Source of the DNA: Prevotella sp. | GTDB lineage: Bacteria; Bacteroidota; Bacteroidia; Bacteroidales; Bacteroidaceae | Reading direction: 5' to 3' | DNA: 25,203 nucleotides | NCBI GenBank assembly: GCA_022732315.1 | Contig: JAIJUV010000019.1 | Location: 1-25,203, forward strand | Notes under the pieces: model-generated | Databases searched by the model: none | What the model saw: only the letters and a program-made list of their open reading frames with translations | What the model was told of the DNA's origin: nothing | Shown here: piece by piece, positions 1 to 7,493 of the stretch | Numbering within the stretch: the stretch's first letter is position 1 | Layout of the letters: every line of letters starts with the position of its first letter | Made by a program: the position numbers and the translations under genes

Positions 1-56
1 TTGGCGTGGGTGCTAAATGCTGCTGCCATCACTCCTATGATTAAAAATCTTTTCAT
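1..56 (-). CDS. exported protein, N-terminal fragment (cut by window edge)
   Basis: The complement of 54-56 is an ATG that opens the peptide MKRFLIIGVMAAAFSTHA, which runs off the window. It has a positively charged start, a hydrophobic core and small residues near the end, as a Sec signal peptide does. The start lies inside the 3' end of the upstream lipoprotein gene (overlap about 44 bases), which would make the two genes co-transcribed and perhaps translationally coupled. The purine-rich AGAAGATT just before the ATG could be a weak ribosome binding site. Only 18 codons are visible, so the function is unknown and the start is an inference. Confidence 0.5.
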   Translation of the reverse strand, partial: MKRFLIIGVMAAAFSTHA

Positions 57-1083
57 AATCTTCTGAGTTAAATCGTTTGATATTATCTGTGTTGAGGTCG
101 AAGAGGATTACCTCGCTGTTGATGTCTTCATTCTGGTGATTGATACTCCTGATGGCTTCCATAATGTCGGTCATCTCGGGCTTTCTTACCACGATGCTGT
201 CGCTTGGCAATACAGGGAAATCATCTTCTGCATGCATGATGCTTACGAATTTTCCTTCTCTAAAGAGGACTCGCCAGCTAAAGAGTGGATAGGCGGCAGA
301 AAGCGGTAACGGATAACTGCTCAGATGCTGGATGTAAGGAGCCACATCCTTCATGTCGAGTATCGGCTTTTGGCAGCTTAGCTGTTTTACATCGCCCGTA
401 TTATACATCATCAGGATGCCTCTATCCACAGGGGGTGGGGTCATCGAGAGCTGGTGTAACCGGATGGTGGCTGACAGCTGTATCTGCTTGTCTTTGGCTT
501 TCTCCTTTAAATAATGGAGGAATTCAAAATAGGCTTCTTGCGTTGATGCTGTCCAGTCGCAGTCTATCTGAATCTCCTTTACGTTCTCGATGTCATTGGC
601 TTCGTTCATCTGAAGGATGCGGTTCAGAATCTTATCTGCGAGTTGCCGGGGTGTTTCATCTGAAGATTTCCTGTCCGACTTGTCGCTGCTGATAGGATTC
701 GTCTTGGTTTTTGCTTTGAAACAGTCGTTCACGATATAGACAACGGGGATAATCTCCATTCCTTTCGGCATCAGAGATTCTTTCTCCTTTTCTTCGGCTG
801 TCATATTCTCTTCGGTTGTATCAAATTGCAGGGTAGCATTGGGCATGATTTCTCCATCAGCATCCCTTACCACATCAAAGAATCTAACGTAGAGTCGCTT
901 GATATGGTGTTTCTGGATGAAGTTCATCTTGCTGCTGTCCATCTGCCATGTTGTACTCCAATAGTAGGCGGAGCGCAGGGTTTCTGCTGTTTTGTCTTGT
1001 GAACAGGAAATCAGACAGATACAGGTGAATAATGCTGTCAGCAAGGATATTGATGTAAGATTATTCCATATTCTTCTCATCAT
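13..1083 (-). CDS. lipoprotein, DUF3142-like/TIM-barrel-like, unknown function
   Basis: This 356-residue protein starts with a signal peptide and a lipobox LISC whose cysteine is residue 27, so it is probably a lipidated envelope protein. The mature part begins with a YYWSTTW segment and has alternating strands and helices, including 'EIQIDCDWT' followed by a helix and 'LSATIRLHQL'. That pattern recalls TIM-barrel glycosidase-like families such as DUF3142, but I cannot name the family with certainty and see no catalytic pair I would trust. Two consecutive ATG codons (1083 and 1080) could start it. A TATCTTTG element at 1101-1108 would leave only about ten leader bases, so it may be expressed from a very short leader. 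It overlaps the start of the next gene. Confidence 0.75.
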   Translation of the reverse strand: MMRRIWNNLTSISLLTALFTCICLISCSQDKTAETLRSAYYWSTTWQMDSSKMNFIQKHHIKRLYVRFFDVVRDADGEIMPNATLQFDTTEENMTAEEKEKESLMPKGMEIIPVVYIVNDCFKAKTKTNPISSDKSDRKSSDETPRQLADKILNRILQMNEANDIENVKEIQIDCDWTASTQEAYFEFLHYLKEKAKDKQIQLSATIRLHQLSMTPPPVDRGILMMYNTGDVKQLSCQKPILDMKDVAPYIQHLSSYPLPLSAAYPLFSWRVLFREGKFVSIMHAEDDFPVLPSDSIVVRKPEMTDIMEAIRSINHQNEDINSEVILFDLNTDNIKRFNSEDYEKIFNHRSDGSSI

Positions 1084-1100
1084 CTATAGCGTTTTGTCGG

Positions 1101-1108
1101 CAAAGATA
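1101..1108 (-). promoter_or_regulatory. Bacteroidetes-type -7 promoter box for the lipoprotein gene
   Basis: The minus strand reads TATCTTTG, an exact match to TAnnTTTG. It lies between the superoxide reductase terminator and the lipoprotein ATG. No TTTG occurs at the usual upstream distance (a GTTTC lies slightly too far away), so only the -7 half is supported. Confidence 0.5.
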
Positions 1109-1155
1109 GATATTTCTTGGCGAATGTGGTAAGAAACGAGATGTAAATAAAGTTA

Positions 1156-1207
1156 AAAAGGTCTCACGTCATATTCCCTACATTGGGAAGACAACATGAG
1201 ACCTTTT
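1156..1207 (-). terminator. intrinsic terminator after the superoxide reductase gene
   Basis: An 11-bp perfect inverted repeat, AAAAGGTCTCA (1156-1166) with TGAGACCTTTT (1197-1207), encloses a 30-base loop. On the minus strand the second arm runs into a short T tract. It lies 17 bases past the desulfoferrodoxin stop codon and separates that unit from the lipoprotein gene. Confidence 0.7.
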
Positions 1208-1223
1208 GTTAGTATGATGGTTT

Positions 1224-1613
1224 TTATCCTTCAATTACCCCCTTCCACAACCCGTGAAGGTTGCAGTATTCTCGAGCCGTAACATCCTTGGCTTCTGCGT
1301 TGGTCAGGAAGATAGCCTCTGGCTTTTCGCCTGGCTTCAACTCGTGACGAAGCACATCGGTAGGGGTGAGCAACTCAATCCACTGGATGTAATGCTCTGG
1401 AAGCATCGGATGCTCCACGCTTCCTACTGTTACGCGATAACCGCCCTCGATAGGTTCTATCACAGGCACGTGCTTCTCTTTGGCGCCATCACTGGTGTTT
1501 TCCTTCATCAGCTTCATCGGCTCGCCACAGCAACTGAGCACGGCTCCTGGGTTTACAACTTCTACTACATTGCCACAAATCTGGCAGCGGTAGATTTCTC
1601 TAACTTTTGTCAT
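1224..1613 (-). CDS. dfx: desulfoferrodoxin (class I superoxide reductase)
   Basis: This 129-residue cytoplasmic iron protein reduces superoxide to hydrogen peroxide without making oxygen, an anaerobe's alternative to superoxide dismutase. The N-terminal desulforedoxin domain has all four center I cysteines (C10, C13, C28, C29). The C-terminal catalytic domain has the center II ligands H48, H68, H74, C117 and H120, plus the family's E46-K47 pair next to H48. It is therefore a complete two-iron enzyme. The chosen ATG at 1613 is preceded by a strong AGGAGG; longer in-frame starts lack this and add non-family sequence. It lies 106 bases downstream of rubredoxin, its likely electron donor, with a terminator just after it. 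Confidence 0.95.
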   Translation of the reverse strand: MTKVREIYRCQICGNVVEVVNPGAVLSCCGEPMKLMKENTSDGAKEKHVPVIEPIEGGYRVTVGSVEHPMLPEHYIQWIELLTPTDVLRHELKPGEKPEAIFLTNAEAKDVTAREYCNLHGLWKGVIEG

Positions 1614-1719
1614 AATGGTTCCTCCTATTATTTTATGAATGTGTTGCCTGAATATCAGGCATTTCATTCAGATGATTCCTTTATGAGGATTTCCTTCGGG
1701 TGATTCCTCCAAAAGAGCC

Positions 1720-1884
1720 TTATTCCTCTACAGGGCTGAAATCTTCCTTGCCTACTCCGCAAAGAGGGCAAACCCAATCATCCGGGATATCTTCAAATGC
1801 TGTACCTGGAGCGATGCCGCCCTCTGGATCTCCTACTTCTGGATCATAAATCCAACCACATACGTCGCAAATATATTTCTTCAT
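1720..1884 (-). CDS. rubredoxin
   Basis: This 54-residue one-iron electron carrier has the two rubredoxin knuckles, CDVCG near the N-terminus and CPLCG near residue 39, with the conserved YDP and aromatic core residues between them. Its length is normal for the family. The ATG at 1884 is chosen because MKKYICDVC is the standard start and AAAGGAAC precedes it. An upstream ATG at 1983 would lie within the promoter. It is the first gene of a two-gene unit with superoxide reductase and very likely supplies it with electrons. Confidence 0.95.
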   Translation of the reverse strand: MKKYICDVCGWIYDPEVGDPEGGIAPGTAFEDIPDDWVCPLCGVGKEDFSPVEE

Positions 1885-1972
1885 AATGTTCCTTTCTTTC
1901 TTTGATATTAATAATCTTGTTCTTTCACTCTCTATCAGAAGGCTTTTCTGCCTATTCGTCTGATAACTACTG

Positions 1973-2004
1973 CAAAGATACAACTATTTTTTCTTATCTC
2001 CAAA
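1973..2004 (-). promoter_or_regulatory. Bacteroidetes-type promoter for rubredoxin-superoxide reductase
   Basis: On the minus strand TTTG (2001-2004) is followed after 20 bases by TATCTTTG (1973-1980). Both halves match the sigma-ABfr consensus with correct spacing. Transcription would begin near 1966, about 80 bases before the rubredoxin ATG. Confidence 0.75.
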
Positions 2005-2158
2005 TAAAATTGAAAAAATTACAATTTTATTATCTAATTTAAAGTCTTATAACATAGAATGCTTCTTCAAGGACAAAGGAGAGCCATCATTACGGAGCTT
2101 TTTTTATCTGAAAATAGACTTTTTCGGATTTTATCTCTTTGCTCTGAAAAAAAAGTTG

Positions 2159-2166
2159 TATATTTG
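2159..2166 (+). promoter_or_regulatory. -7 promoter box for the fucosidase gene
   Basis: TATATTTG matches TAnnTTTG. A TTTG at 2138-2141 lies 17 bases upstream, slightly closer than usual. A transcript starting near 2173 rules out the upstream ATG at 2156 as the start codon of the fucosidase. The rest of 1985-2155, the divergent spacer, is AT-rich with no other clear element. Confidence 0.55.
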
Positions 2167-2209
2167 CACCATAATAACTAACTGTAACAATTTAATTATG
2201 GGAATTAAA

Positions 2210-3559
2210 ATGAATTTTAAGTCACAATTGTGTGCTGCAATCCTTACTTTGGGTTGCTCTTGCCTGACGGCTAACGCTATCGTTACTAAAGATGCTGCCA
2301 AGGAAAACAAGTCTAAGGCTCAGCATTATCAGCCTTCTCCAGAGAACTTGGAATCTAGAAAGCAGTTCCAGGATGATAAGTTCGGTATCTTCCTGCATTG
2401 GGGATTGTACAGTATGCTCGCCACCGGTGAATGGACAATGACCAACAAGGATTTGAACTATAAGGAGTATGCCAAGCTGGCTGGCGGTTTCTATCCTTCT
2501 AAGTTTGATGCTGCCAAATGGGTGGCTGCCATCAAGGCTTCGGGTGCCAAGTACATCTGCTTCACCACTCGCCACCACGAGGGTTTCTCTATGTTCAAGA
2601 CCAAGTATTCTGATTATAATATTGTAGATGGAACTCCTTTCCGTCGCGACATCGTGAAGGAACTGGCGGATGAGTGCCACAAGCAGGGCATCGCTTTGCA
2701 CCTTTATTATTCTCACATCGACTGGTATCGTGAGGATGCTGTTTGGGGAAGAACGGGTAGAGGTACAGGTCGCCCTAACCCTGAGGGTAACTGGAAGAGC
2801 TACTATCAGTTTATGAACAACCAGCTTACAGAGCTTCTTACCAACTACGGCAAGGTGAGATGTATCTGGTTTGATGGATGGTGGGATCAGGATCAGAACC
2901 CTAACTTCGACTGGCAGTTGCCAGAGCAGTATGCGCTTATCCATCGCCTGCAGCCAGGCTGCCTGATTGTCAACAACCACCATTCAGCTCCTTTCGAGGG
3001 TGAGGATGTACAGGCATTCGAGCGCGACCTTCCTGGAGAGAATAAGGCAGGATTGTCGGGACAGGACATCAGCCGCCTGCCTCTGGAAACCTGCGAGACC
3101 ATGAACGGAATGTGGGGTTATAAGATTACCGACCAGGATTATAAGTCTACCAAGACGCTGGTTCATTATCTGGTGAATGCGGCTGGTAAGAATGCCAACC
3201 TGCTGATGAACATCGGCCCTCAGCCAGATGGCGAGCTTCCTGCTGTTGCCTTGGAGCGTTTGGCAGAGATGGGAGAGTGGATGAAAACTTATGGCGAGAC
3301 TATCTATGGTACCCGTGGCGGCATCGTGGCTCCTCATGATTGGGGTGTTACCACCCAGAAGGGCAATCGTCTCTTCGTTCATATCCTGAACCTGAAGGAT
3401 AAGAGCCTCTTCCTGCCTCTTGGAAACCAGAAGGTGAAGAAGGCTTTCGATTTTGCCAGCAAGAAACCTGTGAAGATTCAGAAGTGCGAAGGTGGTGTGG
3501 TTTTGAATCTCGGTGAGGTTCCTACAGAAATGGATAAGGTTGTGGAAATCGCACTCTAG
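2210..3559 (+). CDS. secreted alpha-L-fucosidase, GH29
   Basis: This 449-residue exported glycosidase removes alpha-linked L-fucose from glycans such as mucin or milk-type oligosaccharides. A signal peptide (about residues 1-23, ending TANA) precedes the GH29 TIM barrel. Family landmarks are GIFLHWG (around H63), TTRHHEGF (H122-H123), HIDWY and IWFDGWWD. The aspartate of WFDG (D222) is the expected nucleophile. The acid/base residue varies in GH29, and the acidic cluster after residue 270 (FERD, GEN) is a candidate. A short beta-rich C-terminal domain follows. ATG 2198 is a possible alternative start four codons upstream. It has its own promoter and a strong terminator, so it seems to be a single-gene unit and not part of a polysaccharide utilisation locus in this window. 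Confidence 0.93.
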   Translation: MNFKSQLCAAILTLGCSCLTANAIVTKDAAKENKSKAQHYQPSPENLESRKQFQDDKFGIFLHWGLYSMLATGEWTMTNKDLNYKEYAKLAGGFYPSKFDAAKWVAAIKASGAKYICFTTRHHEGFSMFKTKYSDYNIVDGTPFRRDIVKELADECHKQGIALHLYYSHIDWYREDAVWGRTGRGTGRPNPEGNWKSYYQFMNNQLTELLTNYGKVRCIWFDGWWDQDQNPNFDWQLPEQYALIHRLQPGCLIVNNHHSAPFEGEDVQAFERDLPGENKAGLSGQDISRLPLETCETMNGMWGYKITDQDYKSTKTLVHYLVNAAGKNANLLMNIGPQPDGELPAVALERLAEMGEWMKTYGETIYGTRGGIVAPHDWGVTTQKGNRLFVHILNLKDKSLFLPLGNQKVKKAFDFASKKPVKIQKCEGGVVLNLGEVPTEMDKVVEIAL

Positions 3560-3581
3560 ACTAGTGTGAATAATATATTGG

Positions 3582-3628
3582 AAAAGTGTCGTAATCTCTA
3601 TGTTTTCAAGAGATTGCGACACTTTTTT
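3582..3628 (+). terminator. intrinsic terminator after the fucosidase
   Basis: An 18-bp stem (3582-3599 with 3609-3626, one U-G pair) has a 9-base loop and ends in six T residues. It lies 22 bases past the fucosidase stop. The A run on its left arm means it could also stop reading from cutC on the other strand. Confidence 0.9.
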
Positions 3629-3639
3629 ATGGGTTGGAA

Positions 3640-3685
3640 AACTTTAACCCAAAAGATTGGCTAACTTTAGTCCAAAAGGTTGGCG
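3640..3685 (-). repeat. 23-bp tandem duplication over the cutC stop codon
   Basis: Units 3640-3662 and 3663-3685 are identical at 19 of 23 positions. The second unit contains the last codons and the stop of cutC, so the first looks like a decayed copy of the gene's end placed beyond its stop. A similar arrangement is seen at the end of the mazG-like gene. Confidence 0.7.
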
Positions 3686-4437
3686 ATGGTTTGCTTCACT
3701 CTTTCTGCCGAGGTAACTGGCGAGTTGGCTTCATCGACTCCTTCTGCGCCCATGTATACATTGGTATTGAGCTGCTTCATCTTGCTAGGTACATTAACTC
3801 TTGCCGAGAAGTGATATTCGTGAATATCGGTGGCATCGAAGATGGTGCGGATGTTATCCTCGTTCACACCACAGCCGGCAAGGAGGATGATGCGGCCTGC
3901 TGCTATCTTCTTGAGTTCTGCAAGAAGAGCCACACCTTCTACAGCCTTGGGTTGCTGACCCGATGTAAGGATGCGGTCGCAACCCAGGGAGATGATATCT
4001 TCCAAAGCCTTCTGAGGATTGGCTGCACGGTCGAATGCACGATGGAAGGTTACGCTCATCGGCTTTAATTCGCTATCACCTTTTGCCAATTCCACGAGAC
4101 GGCGATTCGCCTCCATATCCACTTCGCTATCTTCTGTAAGGCATCCGATGACAACACCATCCACGCCGAGTTCCCGGCAAAGGCGGATATCTTCCTCCAT
4201 GCGTTCAATCTCCAATGGAGTATAGAGGAAATCACCACCGCGAGGACGGATGATGACATGGAGCTTGGTCTCGTTCAATAACTTGCGCGCCACTTTTATT
4301 TCGCCATACGAAGGGGTAGTTCCGCCTTCAGGTATGCCTGCGCATAGTTCCACACGGTTGGCACCGCCTTCTTGTGCAGCCAGACAGCTCTCTACGCTGT
4401 TGGCGCATATTTCAAACTTAAAATCGTCTCTGTTCAT
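3667..4437 (-). CDS. cutC: CutC family protein (copper homeostasis)
   Basis: This 256-residue cytoplasmic TIM-barrel protein is near the usual CutC length. Recognisable segments are FEICANSVESCLAAQEGGA near the start, RVELC, the IRPRGGDF loop near residue 65, VTFHRAFD around residue 130 and the LLAGCGV segment near residue 195. CutC was linked to copper tolerance in E. coli, but its biochemical activity is not firmly established, so a copper role here is by family name only. No copper-transport gene is nearby. It converges with the fucosidase and diverges from the transglutaminase-like gene. Confidence 0.92.
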   Translation of the reverse strand: MNRDDFKFEICANSVESCLAAQEGGANRVELCAGIPEGGTTPSYGEIKVARKLLNETKLHVIIRPRGGDFLYTPLEIERMEEDIRLCRELGVDGVVIGCLTEDSEVDMEANRRLVELAKGDSELKPMSVTFHRAFDRAANPQKALEDIISLGCDRILTSGQQPKAVEGVALLAELKKIAAGRIILLAGCGVNEDNIRTIFDATDIHEYHFSARVNVPSKMKQLNTNVYMGAEGVDEANSPVTSAERVKQTIANLLD

Positions 4438-4520
4438 AGTCTTTAATTCTTCTTTCCATTTAGTTACTTGATTTCTTGCTAATTCTTTTCTTTTTTTGCT
4501 TGATTTTTCGAATTTTTCTG

Positions 4521-4528
4521 CAAAGATA
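4521..4528 (-). promoter_or_regulatory. -7 promoter box for cutC
   Basis: The minus strand reads TATCTTTG, an exact TAnnTTTG match, 83 bases before the cutC ATG. No TTTG is found at the expected distance upstream. Confidence 0.5.
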
Positions 4529-4571
4529 ACATTTTTTCTTTTGTGATAGCCATTATTTCGAAAAAAAACAT

Positions 4572-4579
4572 TATTTTTG
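4572..4579 (+). promoter_or_regulatory. -7 promoter box for the transglutaminase-like gene
   Basis: TATTTTTG matches TAnnTTTG and lies about 70 bases before the ATG at 4651. The -33 half is not clear. With the cutC box at 4521-4528 it makes a compact pair of divergent promoters; the rest of 4438-4650 is AT-rich without other visible features. Confidence 0.5.
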
Positions 4580-4650
4580 CAGAAAGTTTAAATCGAAATA
4601 TCAATATATTAACTGGATTATAGTAATAGAAATTAAAAAGCTAACTAACA

Positions 4651-7392
4651 ATGAGAAAATTTTTAGTAATGTTCGCCGTTGTGTTTTTAGCCTCTTGGCA
4701 GACAATGATGGCGGCAAATGATCATTTCATTACCGATGCAGCTTATCGCACAAAGGTGGAAACAGCCTTTAAGCAGAAGGTTAACCTGGTAGGTAAGCAG
4801 TTTTACGACCAGAAGATGCTCAAGCAGCAGAAAGCTACTGCTGATGAGCAGGGTGCCTTGCAGTTCCTCTATGCCTACATGCCTGTGGCTGATGTCACCG
4901 ACTATCCTACCAGCTTCTTCCTGGAGAATGTGCGCACCAGTTTCGAGGCACGCAACCAGATGGCTTGGGGTAATAAGGTACCAGAGCTGCTCTTCCGTCA
5001 TTTCGTTCTGCCTGTCCGCATCAACAATGAGAACCTGGATAATTCACGCATGGTGTTCTTCAAGGAATTGAAGGAGCGTGTAAAGGGATTGGGAATGAAG
5101 GAAGCCATCCTCGAGGTGAACCACTGGTGTCACGAGCTGGTAACTTATCAGCCTTCCGACGGCAGAACCTCAGCGCCGCTTTCTACCATCCGTTCGGCTT
5201 ACGGACGATGTGGCGAGCAGAGTACTTTCACCGTGGCAGCCTTGCGAGCCATCGGCATTCCTGCACGTCAGGTTTATACCCCTCGTTGGGCACATACCGA
5301 CGATAACCATGCCTGGGTTGAGGCTTGGGCAGATGGAACCTGGTATTTCCTGGGCGCCTGCGAGCCTGAAGCTGTGTTGAACCTGGCTTGGTTTAATGCT
5401 CCTGCCTCTCGTGCCATGCTGATGCACACCAAGGCATTCGGCGATTATAATGGTCCTGAGGAAGTGATGCTCCGCACCTCTAACTATACCGAAATCAATC
5501 TCATCGACAACTATGGTTCTTCTGCCCGCATCGATTTCTCTATCGAAGATGAAGCAGGCAACCCTGTGGATGGTGCAAGAGTGGATTTCAAGATATACAA
5601 CTATGCGGAGTTCTGCACCGTGGTAACCAAATATACCGTGGCAGATGGAAAGACCTTCCTTTCGGCAGGTAAGGGCGACATGATGATCTGGGCTTCCAAG
5701 GGTGGCAAGTATGGCTTTGCCAAGGCATCCTTCGGTAAGGATAAGAACATCGTTATCCGCTTGAACCATGAGGTTGGAGCAGATGCCATGCAGAAGGAAG
5801 TATTCTTCCGCGATTCTTTCGATATCGTTCCTCCTCCAGAGCGTGCCAATATTCCTGAGGTTTCGCCAGAAGCAAGAGCCAAGAACCTGGAGCGCTTTGC
5901 CTATGAGGATTCTATCCGCCACGCTTATCTTGCCACCTTCTTTAATAAGGAGAGTGCGCTGGCTACTCTGAAGGCAAACGGATTGATAGAGGAGCAGAAT
6001 ATTACCAGAAATGGTGTAACTTTCCTGGCTGCTAAGGGTGAGAAGCTTACTGCATCGGATGCAAACGGGAAAATCTCAGCCAAAGCTCAGAAGATGATAG
6101 ATTTCCTGGTGGCATCTAGTGGAAATCACAAGGTTATCCTCAGTTTCCTGGTGCAGCATCAGAATCGTCTGGATAGAGCCATCAACTTGCTCTCTACATT
6201 GAGTGCCAAGGACTTGCGAGATGTGCAGATGGATATTCTGGAGGATAACTTCAATGCCAAGAGCGACGAGTTATCACCACGTGTGGAAAACGAGATGATT
6301 ATCACTCCTTTCAAGCAGTTCTTTGAGAAGGAATTTGCCAAGAAGCAGGAGACGTTCAAGAACAATCCTAGTCTCTTGGTAGAGTGGGTGAAGAAGAACA
6401 TCAGGATTAATCCTGATAAGAAGGCGTTGCAGATAGCTCAGACTCCTATCGGCGTATATCGCTCTCGCCTTACAGACGAACGTTCCCGCAAGGTATTCTT
6501 TGTGGATGTGGCCAGAAGCTTGGGCATCGAGGCTCAGGTGGATGCTGTAACCAAGAAGACTCAATACAAGAACCACAAGGGTGGCGAGTGGGTTGATGTA
6601 GATTTCGAGAATGCTACCCAGGAGGCTTCTGCCAAGGGTAAGTTCGTGATGGGATATGCGGATAATGGTGCCGTGGATGATCCTAAGTACTATAGTCACT
6701 TCACCATCCATCGCATCAATGCCGATGGTTCAACATCTCTTCTGGAATATCCTGAGGAAGGATGCACCTGGAGCAATACATTTAAGAATGGTGTTGACTT
6801 GGATGAAGGCGACTATGCGCTGGTATCAGGCACCAGATTGGCTAATGGTGGCGTGCTTGCAGAAATGCAGATGTTCCATGTAAAGCAGGGGGCAACCACC
6901 CAGGTAGAGATGCATTTGCGCAGTTCTGAGACTGAGATTACCGTGAAGGGTAATTTCAATTCTGAGTCGAAGTTCATCCTTTTGCCAAGCAATCAGGAGG
7001 TAAGTCTCTTGAGTCAGACTGGTCGTGGTTACTTCGTGATGGGATTGATTGGTGTAGGTCAGGAGCCAACCAATCATGCCTTGAAGGACATCGCCAAGGT
7101 GGCACAGGTATTTGATAAGTGGAATCGTCCTATCGTTCTCTTGTTCGAGGATGAGGCATCTGCCAAGAAGTTCAGAATTTCCGAGTTCCCTGGCTTGCCA
7201 AAGAACATCATTTTCGGTATTGACAAGGATGGCTCTTGCCGCAAGGAAATGGTAGAGAACATGAAGCTTCAGAACAAGAACCTGTTGCCTATCTTCACCA
7301 TCTCTGATACCTTCAATAGAGTGGTATTCCTCTCTCAGGGTTATACCATCGGATTAGGTGAGCAGTTGGAATCTGTAATCAGAAAGTTGTAA
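4651..7392 (+). CDS. exported transglutaminase-like protein with degenerate second copy and thioredoxin-like end
   Basis: This is a 913-residue envelope or secreted protein with a signal peptide ending near residue 21. The first transglutaminase-core domain (about 145-245) has the catalytic cysteine in GRCGEQS (C187) and the histidine in DNHAWVEAW (H220). The third residue is probably in LGACEPE, with a glutamate where aspartate is usual. A carboxypeptidase-regulatory/Ig-like fold seems to follow (about 295-370). Around 575-655 a segment with RSLGIEAQ and GEWVDVDF aligns with the first core but lacks the cysteine, so it looks like a non-catalytic copy. The last 110 residues look like a thioredoxin fold without CxxC. 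The activity could be protease, peptide hydrolase or crosslinker; the sequence does not decide. It is transcribed alone. Confidence 0.8.
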   Translation: MRKFLVMFAVVFLASWQTMMAANDHFITDAAYRTKVETAFKQKVNLVGKQFYDQKMLKQQKATADEQGALQFLYAYMPVADVTDYPTSFFLENVRTSFEARNQMAWGNKVPELLFRHFVLPVRINNENLDNSRMVFFKELKERVKGLGMKEAILEVNHWCHELVTYQPSDGRTSAPLSTIRSAYGRCGEQSTFTVAALRAIGIPARQVYTPRWAHTDDNHAWVEAWADGTWYFLGACEPEAVLNLAWFNAPASRAMLMHTKAFGDYNGPEEVMLRTSNYTEINLIDNYGSSARIDFSIEDEAGNPVDGARVDFKIYNYAEFCTVVTKYTVADGKTFLSAGKGDMMIWASKGGKYGFAKASFGKDKNIVIRLNHEVGADAMQKEVFFRDSFDIVPPPERANIPEVSPEARAKNLERFAYEDSIRHAYLATFFNKESALATLKANGLIEEQNITRNGVTFLAAKGEKLTASDANGKISAKAQKMIDFLVASSGNHKVILSFLVQHQNRLDRAINLLSTLSAKDLRDVQMDILEDNFNAKSDELSPRVENEMIITPFKQFFEKEFAKKQETFKNNPSLLVEWVKKNIRINPDKKALQIAQTPIGVYRSRLTDERSRKVFFVDVARSLGIEAQVDAVTKKTQYKNHKGGEWVDVDFENATQEASAKGKFVMGYADNGAVDDPKYYSHFTIHRINADGSTSLLEYPEEGCTWSNTFKNGVDLDEGDYALVSGTRLANGGVLAEMQMFHVKQGATTQVEMHLRSSETEITVKGNFNSESKFILLPSNQEVSLLSQTGRGYFVMGLIGVGQEPTNHALKDIAKVAQVFDKWNRPIVLLFEDEASAKKFRISEFPGLPKNIIFGIDKDGSCRKEMVENMKLQNKNLLPIFTISDTFNRVVFLSQGYTIGLGEQLESVIRKL

Positions 7393-7421
7393 TGTATTCA
7401 TCGTACTTGAAATCATAAAAT

Positions 7422-7451
7422 AAAAAAGCCCGGGGCAAATGTCCCGGGCTT
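7422..7451. terminator. shared terminator between convergent genes
   Basis: A 9-bp GC-rich stem, AAGCCCGGG (7426-7434) with CCCGGGCTT (7443-7451), has an 8-base loop. The minus strand continues with a run of T residues, so it best serves the DUF4384-like gene at the end of the caspase cassette. It is also 34 bases past the transglutaminase-like stop and probably ends that transcript too. Confidence 0.85.
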
Positions 7452-7493
7452 CTTCATTTTGTTCCTATTCCTGAATTTTATCGGTAAATCCAC

